Assembly (NCBI GenBank): GCA_014163555.1
Contig: JACJGO010000004.1
Span: forward strand, 186,001-250,000
Direction: 5' to 3'
Source of the DNA: Flavisolibacter longurius
GTDB taxonomy: Bacteria > Bacteroidota > Bacteroidia > Chitinophagales > Chitinophagaceae
DNA: 64,000 bases
This document shows, piece after piece, positions 45,235 through 54,392 of this stretch. A model generated the notes under the pieces. That model was given only the letters and a program-made list of their open reading frames with translations. It was not told where the DNA came from and searched no databases. The translations under genes were made by a program, and so were the position numbers. Each line of letters begins with the position of its first letter. Within the stretch, counting starts at the first letter, position 1.

Positions 45235-45687
45235 TTACAGTTTGATCATATTCACAGGGTCTTCAAAATCTTTTCGCAGCGGGAATCCTTCAAAATCATC
45301 TGTCAGAATCAGCTTACGCAGGTCGGGGTGATTGATAAACTGCACGCCAAACAATTCGGCTACTTCCCGTTCGTGAAATTCAGCCGTGCGCCAGATGTCG
45401 GCAACCGTTTCAATCTGCGGATTCACACGGTCTGTTTTTGCTTTTACTACCAGCGTATGCCGGTGTGTTGTGGATGTCAGGTGATACACCATTGTCAGGT
45501 GTGTTTTCCAGTCGATGCACGTAAGGCAAAAAAGATAATCAAGATCGAAAGGTGCATTGCGCAGCCATTGAGCCAACCGCCGCCATTCAGTAGTTTCAAT
45601 GTTGATGGTAAGCCATTCGCCGGATTCATCATAGGTGGCGGCAGGGAGGATGCTGGTGATAAACTCTTTGCATTCTTCGTTTGTCAT
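45235..45687 (-). CDS. nuoC: NADH-quinone oxidoreductase subunit C (30-kDa type)
   Basis: About 150 residues from ATG 45687; the frame extends into nuoB but MTNEECKEFITSILP is a fitting start 4 bp past the nuoB stop. Conserved: PFDLDYLFCLTCIDWKTHLTMVYHL, TDRVNPQIETVADIWRTAEFHEREVAELFGVQFINHPDLRKLILTDDFEGFPLRKDF. It is a separate gene, not fused to nuoD. It belongs to the hydrophilic connecting arm. Confidence 0.96.
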   Translation of the reverse strand: MTNEECKEFITSILPAATYDESGEWLTINIETTEWRRLAQWLRNAPFDLDYLFCLTCIDWKTHLTMVYHLTSTTHRHTLVVKAKTDRVNPQIETVADIWRTAEFHEREVAELFGVQFINHPDLRKLILTDDFEGFPLRKDFEDPVNMIKL

Positions 45688-45691
45688 GGCG

Positions 45692-46237
45692 CTAGTTTTT
45701 TTGATCACGGATCTGTTCTCTCGTCCAGCCGTTTTTGATTTTTTCCTGCAAGGCAATGAGGGCATGCAGCAAGGCTTCAGGCCTGGGAGGACAGCCGGGT
45801 ATATACACATCCACCGGAATCACATGATCTGCACCTTTCACTACGGAATACGTGTTGTAGAAAAAGGGGCCGCCACTGATGGCGCAGGCACCCATGGCAA
45901 TCACGTATTTGGGGTCAGCCATTTGATCGTACAGGCGTTTGAGAACAGGAGCCATTTTGTTCACAATCGTGCCGGCAATGATGATAACATCAGCCTGCCG
46001 CGGCGTGGCTCTTGCCACTTCAAAACCAAAGCGGGAAAAATCATATTTGGCAGAGGCAACGCTCATCATTTCAATACCACAACAACTGGTGGCAAACGTG
46101 AGCGGCCAAAGCGAATTGGAGCGGGCCCAGTTAATCACATCCTGCAGGGTAGAAGCAATAAAACCACCGCCGGGACCCTGTACCACCTGGCCGGGAAAAT
46201 CTTTGTTGTGCTCCCGGATTTGTTCTCTTACATCCAT
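45692..46237 (-). CDS. nuoB: NADH-quinone oxidoreductase subunit B (N2 cluster)
   Basis: 181 residues. Carries the terminal [4Fe-4S] cluster N2 that reduces quinone. Ligands: Cys52 and Cys53 in [10 protein letters not shown], Cys118 in [11 protein letters not shown] and Cys149 in [16 protein letters not shown]. All four are present. The start overlaps the nuoA 3' end by 10 bp. Confidence 0.97.
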   Translation of the reverse strand: MDVREQIREHNKDFPGQVVQGPGGGFIASTLQDVINWARSNSLWPLTFATSCCGIEMMSVASAKYDFSRFGFEVARATPRQADVIIIAGTIVNKMAPVLKRLYDQMADPKYVIAMGACAISGGPFFYNTYSVVKGADHVIPVDVYIPGCPPRPEALLHALIALQEKIKNGWTREQIRDQKN

Positions 46238-46578
46238 TTCAACGCTCCTTTTTTGTGGGCATACAAAAAGCCCATGAATAAGATAAAAATGAAGATGCCG
46301 ATTTCAATGAGTGCAATGATGCCCATCTTCTTTACCACAACCGCCCAGGGATAGAGAAAAATAAGCTCCACATCGAAAATGAGGAAGAGCAGGGCAAATA
46401 GATAGTAGCCGACATTGAACTGGTTCCAGGGCGATGTGTTGGTAGGAATTCCACATTCGTATGGCTGGCCTTTTTGAGGGTTCATGCTCCCCTTGTTGAA
46501 CAGTTTACCGGCCAGGATGCCCCCTGCGGAAAAGAGAATCGCTGCAATCGTTAGAATGATCAAGGAAAATGCTCCCAT
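46228..46578 (-). CDS. nuoA: NADH-quinone oxidoreductase subunit A
   Basis: 116 residues with three helices. Conserved KPYECGIP-type loop here [45 protein letters not shown] with the acidic FDVE residues. First gene of the nuo cluster, 79 bp downstream of the 2-oxoacid oxidoreductase beta gene on the same strand. Confidence 0.97.
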   Translation of the reverse strand: MGAFSLIILTIAAILFSAGGILAGKLFNKGSMNPQKGQPYECGIPTNTSPWNQFNVGYYLFALLFLIFDVELIFLYPWAVVVKKMGIIALIEIGIFIFILFMGFLYAHKKGALKWM

Positions 46579-46657
46579 GTTAGTTTTTTTAGGTGAATGG
46601 GAAATGGGTTACATTTCGCAGTAAATTACGACATGCATGTCTTTTTTCAATTTATTC

Positions 46658-47692
46658 TTAAAAAATAGTCCACGTTTTATCCCCTGAAAGAATTTTATTC
46701 AGCGGCACTTTTCCCCCGCGGTATTGCATGCGCTTTGTGGTTTCGATCAATACTTCATCGTAGGTAGCTCGTTCTTCTGCATACAGCACACCAAATGGTC
46801 GTGGGAAAGGTGAACCGTCAGGAGTCGTCATATCCATAAACCGCGAAAGGATTGTGGCTTTTGTTTTGTCCGTTTCATCATGCACCCAAAGGTCATTTAC
46901 GCCTTCATCGGAAATGGTAGCAATCACCGGTGTCAGGCCATCAAAGCGAATGCCTTTGTCCTGGTTTTTACCAAAGACCAGCAGTTTCCCGTGCTCTAAA
47001 AAGATGGCGTCTTCACCTTTTGTTTCTTTATCGGAATAGGCGAAAAATGCACCGTCGTTGAATACCGGGCAGTTCTGGTAGATTTCTACGAACGAAGTGC
47101 CGCGGTGATGATGCGCTCTTTTCAGTACAGCCTGCATGTGTTTCGGATCGCGGTCCTGTGTACGGGCCACAAATGATGCTTTTGCACCCAAGGCCAGCTC
47201 TGCAGGGTTAAACGGTTCCTCTATAGAACCGTACGGCGATGTTTTGGTCACCTTTCCTTTTTCGGAAGTTGGTGAATACTGGCCTTTGGTGAGGCTGTAA
47301 ATCTGGTTGTTGAAAAGAAGGTAGTTAACATCAAAGTTTTTCCGCATCAGGTGGATAAAATGATTGCCACCGATGGACAGCGCATCGCCATCTCCTGAAA
47401 CGATCCACACACTTAAATCCGGGTTAGCGGCCTTTACGCCGGACGCAATGGCGGCAGCCCTGCCGTGAATGGAGTGCATACCATAGGTATCCATGTAATA
47501 GGTAAACCGGGAAGAGCAACCGATGCCGGAAATAAACACAAAATTCTCTTTCGGAATGCCCAGGTCCGGGAACACGGTTTGTACTTGTTTTAGAATGGAA
47601 TAGTCGCCGCAACCGGGACACCATTTCACATCCATGCCCGAAGCAAAATCTTTCGCGGCAAGTTTCGGTATATCTGGAATCGGTGCTTGCAT
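46658..47692 (-). CDS. korB: 2-oxoacid:ferredoxin oxidoreductase, beta subunit
   Basis: 344-residue TPP-binding subunit. WCPGCGDYSIL (Cys25, Cys28) gives two of the cluster ligands and VSGDGDALSIGGNHFIHLMRKN (GDGD 100-103) is the TPP/Mg site; LLFNNQIYSLTKGQYSPTS follows. The partner gene is 9 bp upstream. The oxoglutarate (Kor) assignment rests on the two-subunit layout common in Bacteroidota and is not proven; other 2-oxoacids are possible. The product electrons go to ferredoxin. Confidence 0.92.
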   Translation of the reverse strand: MQAPIPDIPKLAAKDFASGMDVKWCPGCGDYSILKQVQTVFPDLGIPKENFVFISGIGCSSRFTYYMDTYGMHSIHGRAAAIASGVKAANPDLSVWIVSGDGDALSIGGNHFIHLMRKNFDVNYLLFNNQIYSLTKGQYSPTSEKGKVTKTSPYGSIEEPFNPAELALGAKASFVARTQDRDPKHMQAVLKRAHHHRGTSFVEIYQNCPVFNDGAFFAYSDKETKGEDAIFLEHGKLLVFGKNQDKGIRFDGLTPVIATISDEGVNDLWVHDETDKTKATILSRFMDMTTPDGSPFPRPFGVLYAEERATYDEVLIETTKRMQYRGGKVPLNKILSGDKTWTIF

Positions 47693-47701
47693 ATGGATGG
47701 C

Positions 47702-49558
47702 TTAAAAAAGTTCAACAATTTTTTCTTTCAATTCGGTTGTCGTAAACGGCATTCCCTGCACTTTTGAGAAGCCGATCGCCGGCAAGAGGTATTTGGCGCG
47801 AATCAGTTGCAACAACTGGCCGCTGTTCATTTCCGGTATCAGGATCGTTTCATAGCCGTGCAGCAATTCGCCGAGGTTCTTCGGGAACGGGTTGATATAA
47901 CGGAGATGAATGTGTGCTACATCAAAACCTTCTGCCCTCAATTCCTTTACGGCCGATTTAATGGCGCCGTACGTAGAGCCCCAGCCCAGTACCGCCACTT
48001 TCGCAGTAAGCGTACCGCTATCCGGTTGAATACGTGGAATGCTGTCTTCTATCTTTTTTACCTTGGCAGCCCGCAGCCTTACCATGGTTTCATGGTTCAG
48101 TGGCTCGTACGAAACATTACCCGTTTTATCTTGTTTTTCAAGGCCACCAATGCGGTGTTCCAGGCCGGGTGTGCCCGGTATGATCCAGGGCCGTACAAAA
48201 TTTTCATCCCGCTGGTAAGGCAAGAGTTCTCCGCCTTCCGGCAATTCTTTCATGTATGCGCTCTTAATGTCCTGCAGCATTTCTTCCGAAGGGAACCGCC
48301 AGGGCTCGGAGCCATTGGCAATATAACCGTCACTCAAAAACACAACAGGCGTCATGTGCTCAACGGCCAACTTGCAGGCTTCAAATACCGTTTCAAAACA
48401 ATCGGAAGGAGAGGAGGCGGCTACAATGGGCAGCGGCGCTTCGCCGTGACGGCCATGCATGGCCATCAGCAGGTCTGCCTGTTCTGTTTTCGTGGGTAGT
48501 CCGGTCGATGGACCGCCGCGTTGTACGTTTACCACTACTAATGGAATCTCCAACATGGTGGCAAGTCCCAGCGCTTCGGTTTTTAGTGCCATGCCAGGAC
48601 CGGATGTTGTGGTAACAGCCATTTGCCCTGCATAAGAAGCGCCGATGGCGGAACAGATGCCTGCAATCTCGTCTTCGGCCTGAAAGGTTTTAACCCCGTT
48701 GGCTTTATATTTTGATAATTCCTGTAATATATCCGTTGCCGGTGTAATGGGGTACGATCCCAGGAAAAGCGGGAGCGCAGCTTTTTCAGCGGCGGCAATG
48801 AGGCCAATCGCGGTTGCCTGGTTACCTGTTATGTTGCGATAAATGCCCGGCGGCAGTTTGGCCGGTTCTACAACATACTGTGTTGAAAAAATCTCGGTCG
48901 TGTCGCCGTAATTCCAGCCGGCTTCCAGTGTTTTAATGTTGGCAGCGGCAATCTCCGGCTTCTTTGCAAATTTTTCCTGTATGAATTTTTTGGTATGATC
49001 CAGTGGTTTGTCAAAAACCCAGAACAGGAGGCCCAGGACAAACATGTTCTTGGAGCGTTCCATATCCTTGGCGCCAAGGCCCGATCCGGCCAGGCAGTCC
49101 CGTGTGAGTTTGGTAACATCCACTTTATGAACGGTATAGTTTGCCAGGCTGCCGTCCTGCAACGGGTTTGCGCCTTCCGGGTATTTCGCCAGCAAGAGGT
49201 TTTTGGTATCGAAGCCCTGTGTATTGGCAATAATGATTCCGCCATTTTTCAGGCGGGGCAGGTCCACTTTCAGAGCGGCGGCATTCATCGCCACCAGTAC
49301 ATCATACTGGTCACCAGGTGTATAAATCTCGGTACTGCCAAAATGAACCTGGAAGCCTGAAACGCCAGCGATGGTGCCTATCGGGGCACGAATCTCGGAA
49401 GGATAATCGGGAAACGTGCTGAGGTCATTGCCCAGGAGGGCTGCCGTATCGGTAAACTGCATGCCGGTTAATTGCATGCCGTCACCCGAATCTCCGGAGA
49501 ACCGGATAACGATCTTGTCTACCTGTTTTTTTGAGAGCCGTTTTTCGATTGCTTCCAT
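47702..49558 (-). CDS. korA: 2-oxoacid:ferredoxin oxidoreductase, alpha subunit (gamma-alpha fusion)
   Basis: 618 residues. The N-terminal gamma-type domain (about 15-190) has VIRFSGDSGDGMQLTGMQFTD. The alpha-type domain (about 225-618) has FLGSYPITPATDILQELSKYKANGVKTFQAEDEIAGICSAIGASYAGQMAVTTTSGPGMALKTEALG and a late VAVLGWGSTYGAIKSAVKELRAEG domain. It pairs with the beta subunit 9 bp downstream, and the ferredoxin gene is 16 bp upstream, so the three form one unit. Confidence 0.92.
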   Translation of the reverse strand: MEAIEKRLSKKQVDKIVIRFSGDSGDGMQLTGMQFTDTAALLGNDLSTFPDYPSEIRAPIGTIAGVSGFQVHFGSTEIYTPGDQYDVLVAMNAAALKVDLPRLKNGGIIIANTQGFDTKNLLLAKYPEGANPLQDGSLANYTVHKVDVTKLTRDCLAGSGLGAKDMERSKNMFVLGLLFWVFDKPLDHTKKFIQEKFAKKPEIAAANIKTLEAGWNYGDTTEIFSTQYVVEPAKLPPGIYRNITGNQATAIGLIAAAEKAALPLFLGSYPITPATDILQELSKYKANGVKTFQAEDEIAGICSAIGASYAGQMAVTTTSGPGMALKTEALGLATMLEIPLVVVNVQRGGPSTGLPTKTEQADLLMAMHGRHGEAPLPIVAASSPSDCFETVFEACKLAVEHMTPVVFLSDGYIANGSEPWRFPSEEMLQDIKSAYMKELPEGGELLPYQRDENFVRPWIIPGTPGLEHRIGGLEKQDKTGNVSYEPLNHETMVRLRAAKVKKIEDSIPRIQPDSGTLTAKVAVLGWGSTYGAIKSAVKELRAEGFDVAHIHLRYINPFPKNLGELLHGYETILIPEMNSGQLLQLIRAKYLLPAIGFSKVQGMPFTTTELKEKIVELF

Positions 49559-49574
49559 TTTGTAAGTTTATACG

Positions 49575-49922
49575 TTAAGCGTGGAGCGATTCTTTTTTCG
49601 CCAGCAGTTGATCTACGGTTTCCTGATAGGTTTCATCGGGTACACAGCAGTCAACCGGGCAAACCGAGGCACATTGGGGCTCTTCGTGAAAGCCCTGGCA
49701 TTCGGTGCATTTTGAAGGAACAATGTAATACGTGTCAACAGCTAGGGGTGCATTGCGCTGGGCGGCTTCCACAACGGTCCCGTCAATCAGAACATAGGAA
49801 CCGCTGGCCGTAGTGCCATCAGCAACCGACCATTCGATACCTCCTTCATAAATAGCATTGTTGGGACATTCCGGTTCACAGGCACCACAGTTGATGCATT
49901 CTTCGGTGATTTTAATTGCCAT
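49575..49922 (-). CDS. 2[4Fe-4S] ferredoxin
   Basis: 115 residues. First cluster: [12 protein letters not shown] (Cys9, 12, 15, 19). Second cluster: CTEC...[10 protein letters not shown] (Cys72, 75, 84, 88, 92/93), with an eight-residue spacing between the second and third Cys as in Alvin-type ferredoxins. A stretch of about 40 residues between the clusters is longer than usual. Its position as first gene before korA makes it the probable electron acceptor. Confidence 0.95.
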   Translation of the reverse strand: MAIKITEECINCGACEPECPNNAIYEGGIEWSVADGTTASGSYVLIDGTVVEAAQRNAPLAVDTYYIVPSKCTECQGFHEEPQCASVCPVDCCVPDETYQETVDQLLAKKESLHA

Positions 49923-50067
49923 GGTAGATTTGTTTTGGTGTACGTTTCGTTGTTAAAAGAAGGTCGTGAGGTGAGAAAATAACATGAGTAATGTCAACCA
50001 ATAATGTGATTTATGCCCAATCTTTTTTCCGTGTAAAAGCAAATCTTGGTTGTCTAAAAAGGATACG

Positions 50068-50499
50068 ATGGAGAAGCGAATCAGTCGTTTTATCAAAAGC
50101 CAAAAAGTGGCCACCATCTGCTGTGTAGATGCTGACAATAAACCATATTGCTTTAGCTGCTTTTATGCATTTGATGAAAACAAAATGCAGCTATACTTCA
50201 AAAGTTCAGCAGGCACGCATCATATGCAACTGCTCAAGGAAAAGCCTTTCATTAGCGGTACCATTCTCCCTGACAAACTAAACCCGGCTGCATTGCAGGG
50301 CATCCAGTTTAGCGGGTCCCTGATCGACCGGATTGAATGTGCTTCCGCCAAATCAGCTTACCACCTGCGGTACCCGTTTGCGCTGGCAATGAGCGGAACA
50401 GTTTACACAATTGAATTGCAGTGGATAAAGATGACAGATAATACACTGAGTTTTGGAACCAAGCTGATTTGGGAAAAGCCGGTTGTTGTTGCTTGCTGA
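50068..50499 (+). CDS. Pyridoxamine 5'-phosphate oxidase-fold protein
   Basis: 143 residues from ATG 50068, which has AAAAAGGA just upstream (an in-frame TTG lies at 50050). The split-barrel flavin-binding pattern is seen: KVATICCVDADNKPYCFSCFYAFDENKMQLYFKSSAGTHHMQLLKEKPFISGTI, then GIQFSGSLIDRIE. Members bind FMN, F420 or haem; the ligand is not determinable here. It resembles the short YhbP-like branch. It is divergent from the ferredoxin gene. Confidence 0.82.
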   Translation: MEKRISRFIKSQKVATICCVDADNKPYCFSCFYAFDENKMQLYFKSSAGTHHMQLLKEKPFISGTILPDKLNPAALQGIQFSGSLIDRIECASAKSAYHLRYPFALAMSGTVYTIELQWIKMTDNTLSFGTKLIWEKPVVVAC

Positions 50500-50744
50500 C
50501 TTCTACGCATTTCAACAGGAAATTTAATTGCCTGCAAGACCAAAGTGTTTTGCAGCGTATCATTTCTTTTTTTATAACGTTTCAGCTTACACGTATATCA
50601 TTCCCTTAGTTTTTTTTGAATCTACTGTTGCTAATCAATACCATTCGTGTAAACCTGTCCATACTCTTGTTGTCTTGTGACAGAAATCATTTTTTTCGTT
50701 TTTAGGTCGATTTAGCTTTCGCTCCTTATCTAAATCTTCTCACC

Positions 50745-53700
50745 ATGCAACCTGCTATACAGAAAAGTCCCACAAATGATTTGTTGCCGCAAAAAACATC
50801 CTTCTCCGTAATGGATGGTAACGAGGCAGCAGCTTACATCGCCTACAAAACCAGCGAAGTTTGTGCTATTTACCCCATCACACCGTCATCATCCATGGGA
50901 GAGTGGTCGGATGAATGGAGCAGTGATGGAAAAACAAACATCTTCGGCGAAGTTCCCAGGGTGATCGAAATGCAAAGTGAAGCCGGAGCCGCCGGTGCCA
51001 TCCACGGAGCGTTGCAGGGTGGAACACTGGCTGCAACCTTTACCTGTTCGCAGGGATTGCTGCTCATGATCCCCAACATGTATAAGATTGCCGGTGAGTT
51101 AACACCAACGGTATTTCATATTGCAGCCCGAGCGCTGGCCACACATGCGTTGTCCATTTTTGGTGATCACAGTGATGTGATGGCGGTTCGCTCTACAGGG
51201 TATGCCATGTTGTTTGGCAGAAGTCCGCAACAGGCGCATGATATGGCCATGATTGCCACTTCTGCAACACTACAGGCCAGCCTTCCTTTCCTTAACATAT
51301 TCGATGGTTTTCGCACCTCGCATGAACTGAACGAAGTGGAGATCATTCCGGATGAAATTATCCGGCAGCTGATCAGCGATGAAGATGTAGCCCGCCATCG
51401 TAGTCGGGCATTAAATCCTTCCAACCCGTTTATCCGCGGCACGGCACAAAATCCGGATGTGTTTTTCCAAAGCCGTGAGGCAGCCAATGCTTACCATTGG
51501 AAAGTTCCGGACATTGTAGAAGAAACCATGAACCGTTTTGCGGCACTGACAAGTCGGCAATACCGTTTATTTGAATACCATGGTCACCCAGAAGCAGAAA
51601 AGGTAATCATCATTATGGGATCGGGTGCCGGCGCTGTGGAAGAAACCGTTGATTACCTCAATAACCTGGGCGAAAGAGTAGGCTTTCTGCATGTGCACCT
51701 TTTCCGTCCTTTCTCAGTAAAACATTTTATCAGTGCGCTGCCGCAAACCGTAAAATCCATCGCTGTTTTGGATCGCTGTAAAGAAACCGGTGCCATTGGT
51801 GAACCTTTGTATATGGATGTGGTGAACGCCTTTCATGCGGGTTGGGAAAATGAAATGCCAAAAATTATTGGCGGACGCTACGGGCTTGCTTCCAAAGAAT
51901 TTAACCCGGCCATGGTGAAGGCCGTGTTTGACGAACTGGATAAACCAAAGCCAAAGAAAAGCTTTACGATCGGCATCGATGATGATGTTACCCATACCAG
52001 TCTTCGCTACGAGAGATCCTTTTCACTGGAAGAGCAGCACCTTTTCCGGGGCTTGTTTTTTGGATTGGGAGCTGATGGTACGGTGAGTGCCAATAAGAAC
52101 ACCATCAAAATCATTGGCGAAGTAACCGAAAACCATGTGCAGGGTTATTTCGTTTATGATTCCAAGAAATCGGGTTCACTTACCACATCGCACCTGCGTT
52201 TCAGTGAACGGCCGATTCAATCAACTTACCTGATCCAATCAGCCAATTTTATTGCCTGTCACCACTTCAATTATTTGCAGAAATACGATGTGCTGAAAGA
52301 TGCTGAACACGGCGCCACCTTCCTGCTGAATTCACCTTTCGAAAAAGAAAAAGTGTGGGATCAATTACCGAAAAAAATCCAGGAAGAAATCATAGAGAAA
52401 GACCTGCGTCTTTTTGTGATCAATGCTTCCCGGGTGGCAAAAGAAACCGGTATGGGATCCCGGATCAACGGAATTCTGCAAACCTGCTTTTTTGCCATCA
52501 GTAACGTGATGCCCAAAGAAGATGCCATCGATTATATTAAAAAGGGAATCCGCAAGAGTTATGGACGCAAGGGAGAAGCCGTGGTGCAGAAAAACTTTGA
52601 TGCGGTAGATAAAACATTGGATAATTTATTTGAAGTGGATTACTCAGCCTATGCCATCGGCAATAAGGGTGTTGAAACCCTGAATGTGGAAGGAGCAGAA
52701 CCCTTTGTGCAAAACGTGCTGACCCGCATTATTGCCGGTGAAGGCGACGAACTTCCGGTAAGTGCTTTCCCTGTTGATGGAACCTATCCGTCGGGAACCA
52801 CCAAATACGAAAAACGCAATATTGCCGACCAGGTACCCGTGTGGGATCCATCGCTTTGTTCGCAGTGCGGCAAATGCTTTTTCGTATGTCCGCATGCTGC
52901 CATCCGGCCAAAGGTTTACGACAACGAACTGCTAAGCGATGCGCCGGCTTTCTTTAAGCATACGGCACCAATCGGCAAAGAGTTCATGAAGGACAAGGAG
53001 GCTTATACCCTGCAGGTTTCGGTAGAAGATTGTACGGGTTGTAATCTTTGTTATGAGGTCTGCCCGATCGAAAGCAAAACAGAGCCGGGTTACAAAGCCA
53101 TCAACATGCAGGATGTGTTGCCCTTGCGGGAAGCTGAGCGGCAGAACTGGGATTTCTTCCTATCACTCCCCGATATTGACCGCACAAGGGTTAATCGCAG
53201 TACGGTAAAAGGCTCGCAGCTACTGGAACCGCTCTTTGAATTTTCCGGTGCCTGCAGCGGATGTGGCGAAACGCCTTATATCAAACTGCTGACCCAATTG
53301 TTTGGCGACAGGATGATGGTGGCCAATGCCACGGGTTGTTCCTCCATCTTTGGCGGCAACCTGCCAACAACACCCTGGACAAAGAACAATGAAGGTTGCG
53401 GACCGGCATGGGCCAACTCTCTTTTTGAAGACAACGCGGAATTTGGATTGGGTATCAAACTGGCCAGCGATCAGAAAAGAGTGTATGCGCAGGCCTTGCT
53501 GAAGAATATGACAGCGTCCCTTGGTGAAGAACTAGTGACAGCCATTCTTGTCAATCCGGAAACTACCGAAGCGGAAGTGATGCAACAGCGCAGGGATGTG
53601 GTAGAACTAAAACGACGTCTGCGAACACTGGAAGCACCGATGGCAAAACAACTGCTAAGTGTTGCTGACTTTTTGGAGCGCAAATCGATGTGGATTATTG

Positions 53701-54317
53701 GCGGTGACGGTTGGGCCTACGACATTGGTTTTAGTGGACTAGATCATGTATTATCTACCGGCGAAAATATCAATATCTTGGTGCTGGATACCGAAGTGTA
53801 CTCCAATACCGGCGGACAAAAATCAAAATCAACCCCGATAGGTGCCAGTGCCAAGTTTTCCATCAAGGGAAAAACCAGCGGCAAAAAAGATCTGGCCATG
53901 CAAGCGGTGGCGCATGGTACCGCCTATGTTGCACAAATTGCTATGGGTGCCAATGATGTACATGCGCTAAAGACCATCTTGGAAGCAGAAGCCTATCCTG
54001 GTCCTTCGCTGGTGATTGCCTACAGCCATTGTATTTCGCATGGTTACGATATGTGTCATGGTGTGGATCAGCAGGCGCTGGCTGTGAAGACGGGTTACTG
54101 GCCCCTGTTCCGTTACAATCCGACAAAAGAAAAGGGACAACGATTTGTGATCGACAGTAAAAATCCATCTGTTGCCCTTGATGAATTTATGTACCATGAA
54201 AACCGGTTTGCTACCATTAAAAACAACTATCCTGAAAAAGCAACCGAATTCCTGGGTATGGCCAACGAAGCGGTTCAACGCCGTTGGGAACGATTGGAAG
54301 CGCTGAAAAATCTCTGA
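50745..54317 (+). CDS. nifJ: Pyruvate:ferredoxin (flavodoxin) oxidoreductase, single-chain
   Basis: 1190 residues, normal length. Oxidises pyruvate plus CoA to acetyl-CoA and CO2, reducing ferredoxin. Domain I begins EAAAYIAYKTSEVCAIYPITPSSSMGEWSDEW. The 2[4Fe-4S] domain has CSQCGKCFFVCP (about 704-715) and CTGCNLCYEVCP (about 763-774). The TPP domain has the proximal cluster Cys pair CSGCGETPYIK (about 837), GCSSIFGGNLPTTPW, GDGWAYDIGFSGLDHVL and LDTEVYSNTGGQKSKSTP. An intrinsic terminator follows. The upstream spacer has a -7-like TAGCTTTC. Oxygen tolerance is unknown. Confidence 0.97.
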   Translation: MQPAIQKSPTNDLLPQKTSFSVMDGNEAAAYIAYKTSEVCAIYPITPSSSMGEWSDEWSSDGKTNIFGEVPRVIEMQSEAGAAGAIHGALQGGTLAATFTCSQGLLLMIPNMYKIAGELTPTVFHIAARALATHALSIFGDHSDVMAVRSTGYAMLFGRSPQQAHDMAMIATSATLQASLPFLNIFDGFRTSHELNEVEIIPDEIIRQLISDEDVARHRSRALNPSNPFIRGTAQNPDVFFQSREAANAYHWKVPDIVEETMNRFAALTSRQYRLFEYHGHPEAEKVIIIMGSGAGAVEETVDYLNNLGERVGFLHVHLFRPFSVKHFISALPQTVKSIAVLDRCKETGAIGEPLYMDVVNAFHAGWENEMPKIIGGRYGLASKEFNPAMVKAVFDELDKPKPKKSFTIGIDDDVTHTSLRYERSFSLEEQHLFRGLFFGLGADGTVSANKNTIKIIGEVTENHVQGYFVYDSKKSGSLTTSHLRFSERPIQSTYLIQSANFIACHHFNYLQKYDVLKDAEHGATFLLNSPFEKEKVWDQLPKKIQEEIIEKDLRLFVINASRVAKETGMGSRINGILQTCFFAISNVMPKEDAIDYIKKGIRKSYGRKGEAVVQKNFDAVDKTLDNLFEVDYSAYAIGNKGVETLNVEGAEPFVQNVLTRIIAGEGDELPVSAFPVDGTYPSGTTKYEKRNIADQVPVWDPSLCSQCGKCFFVCPHAAIRPKVYDNELLSDAPAFFKHTAPIGKEFMKDKEAYTLQVSVEDCTGCNLCYEVCPIESKTEPGYKAINMQDVLPLREAERQNWDFFLSLPDIDRTRVNRSTVKGSQLLEPLFEFSGACSGCGETPYIKLLTQLFGDRMMVANATGCSSIFGGNLPTTPWTKNNEGCGPAWANSLFEDNAEFGLGIKLASDQKRVYAQALLKNMTASLGEELVTAILVNPETTEAEVMQQRRDVVELKRRLRTLEAPMAKQLLSVADFLERKSMWIIGGDGWAYDIGFSGLDHVLSTGENINILVLDTEVYSNTGGQKSKSTPIGASAKFSIKGKTSGKKDLAMQAVAHGTAYVAQIAMGANDVHALKTILEAEAYPGPSLVIAYSHCISHGYDMCHGVDQQALAVKTGYWPLFRYNPTKEKGQRFVIDSKNPSVALDEFMYHENRFATIKNNYPEKATEFLGMANEAVQRRWERLEALKNL

Positions 54318-54347
54318 TTTTAAAAGAGAAGCCATTCCGGTCGCTGT

Positions 54348-54392
54348 GAAAAAAATCCGTTTGGGAAAGAAATTTCTGAAACGGATTTTTTC
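54348..54392 (+). terminator. Intrinsic terminator of nifJ
   Basis: GAAAAAAATCCGTTT pairs with AAACGGATTTTTTC, and a T-tract follows. It is 31 bases past the stop. Confidence 0.85.
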
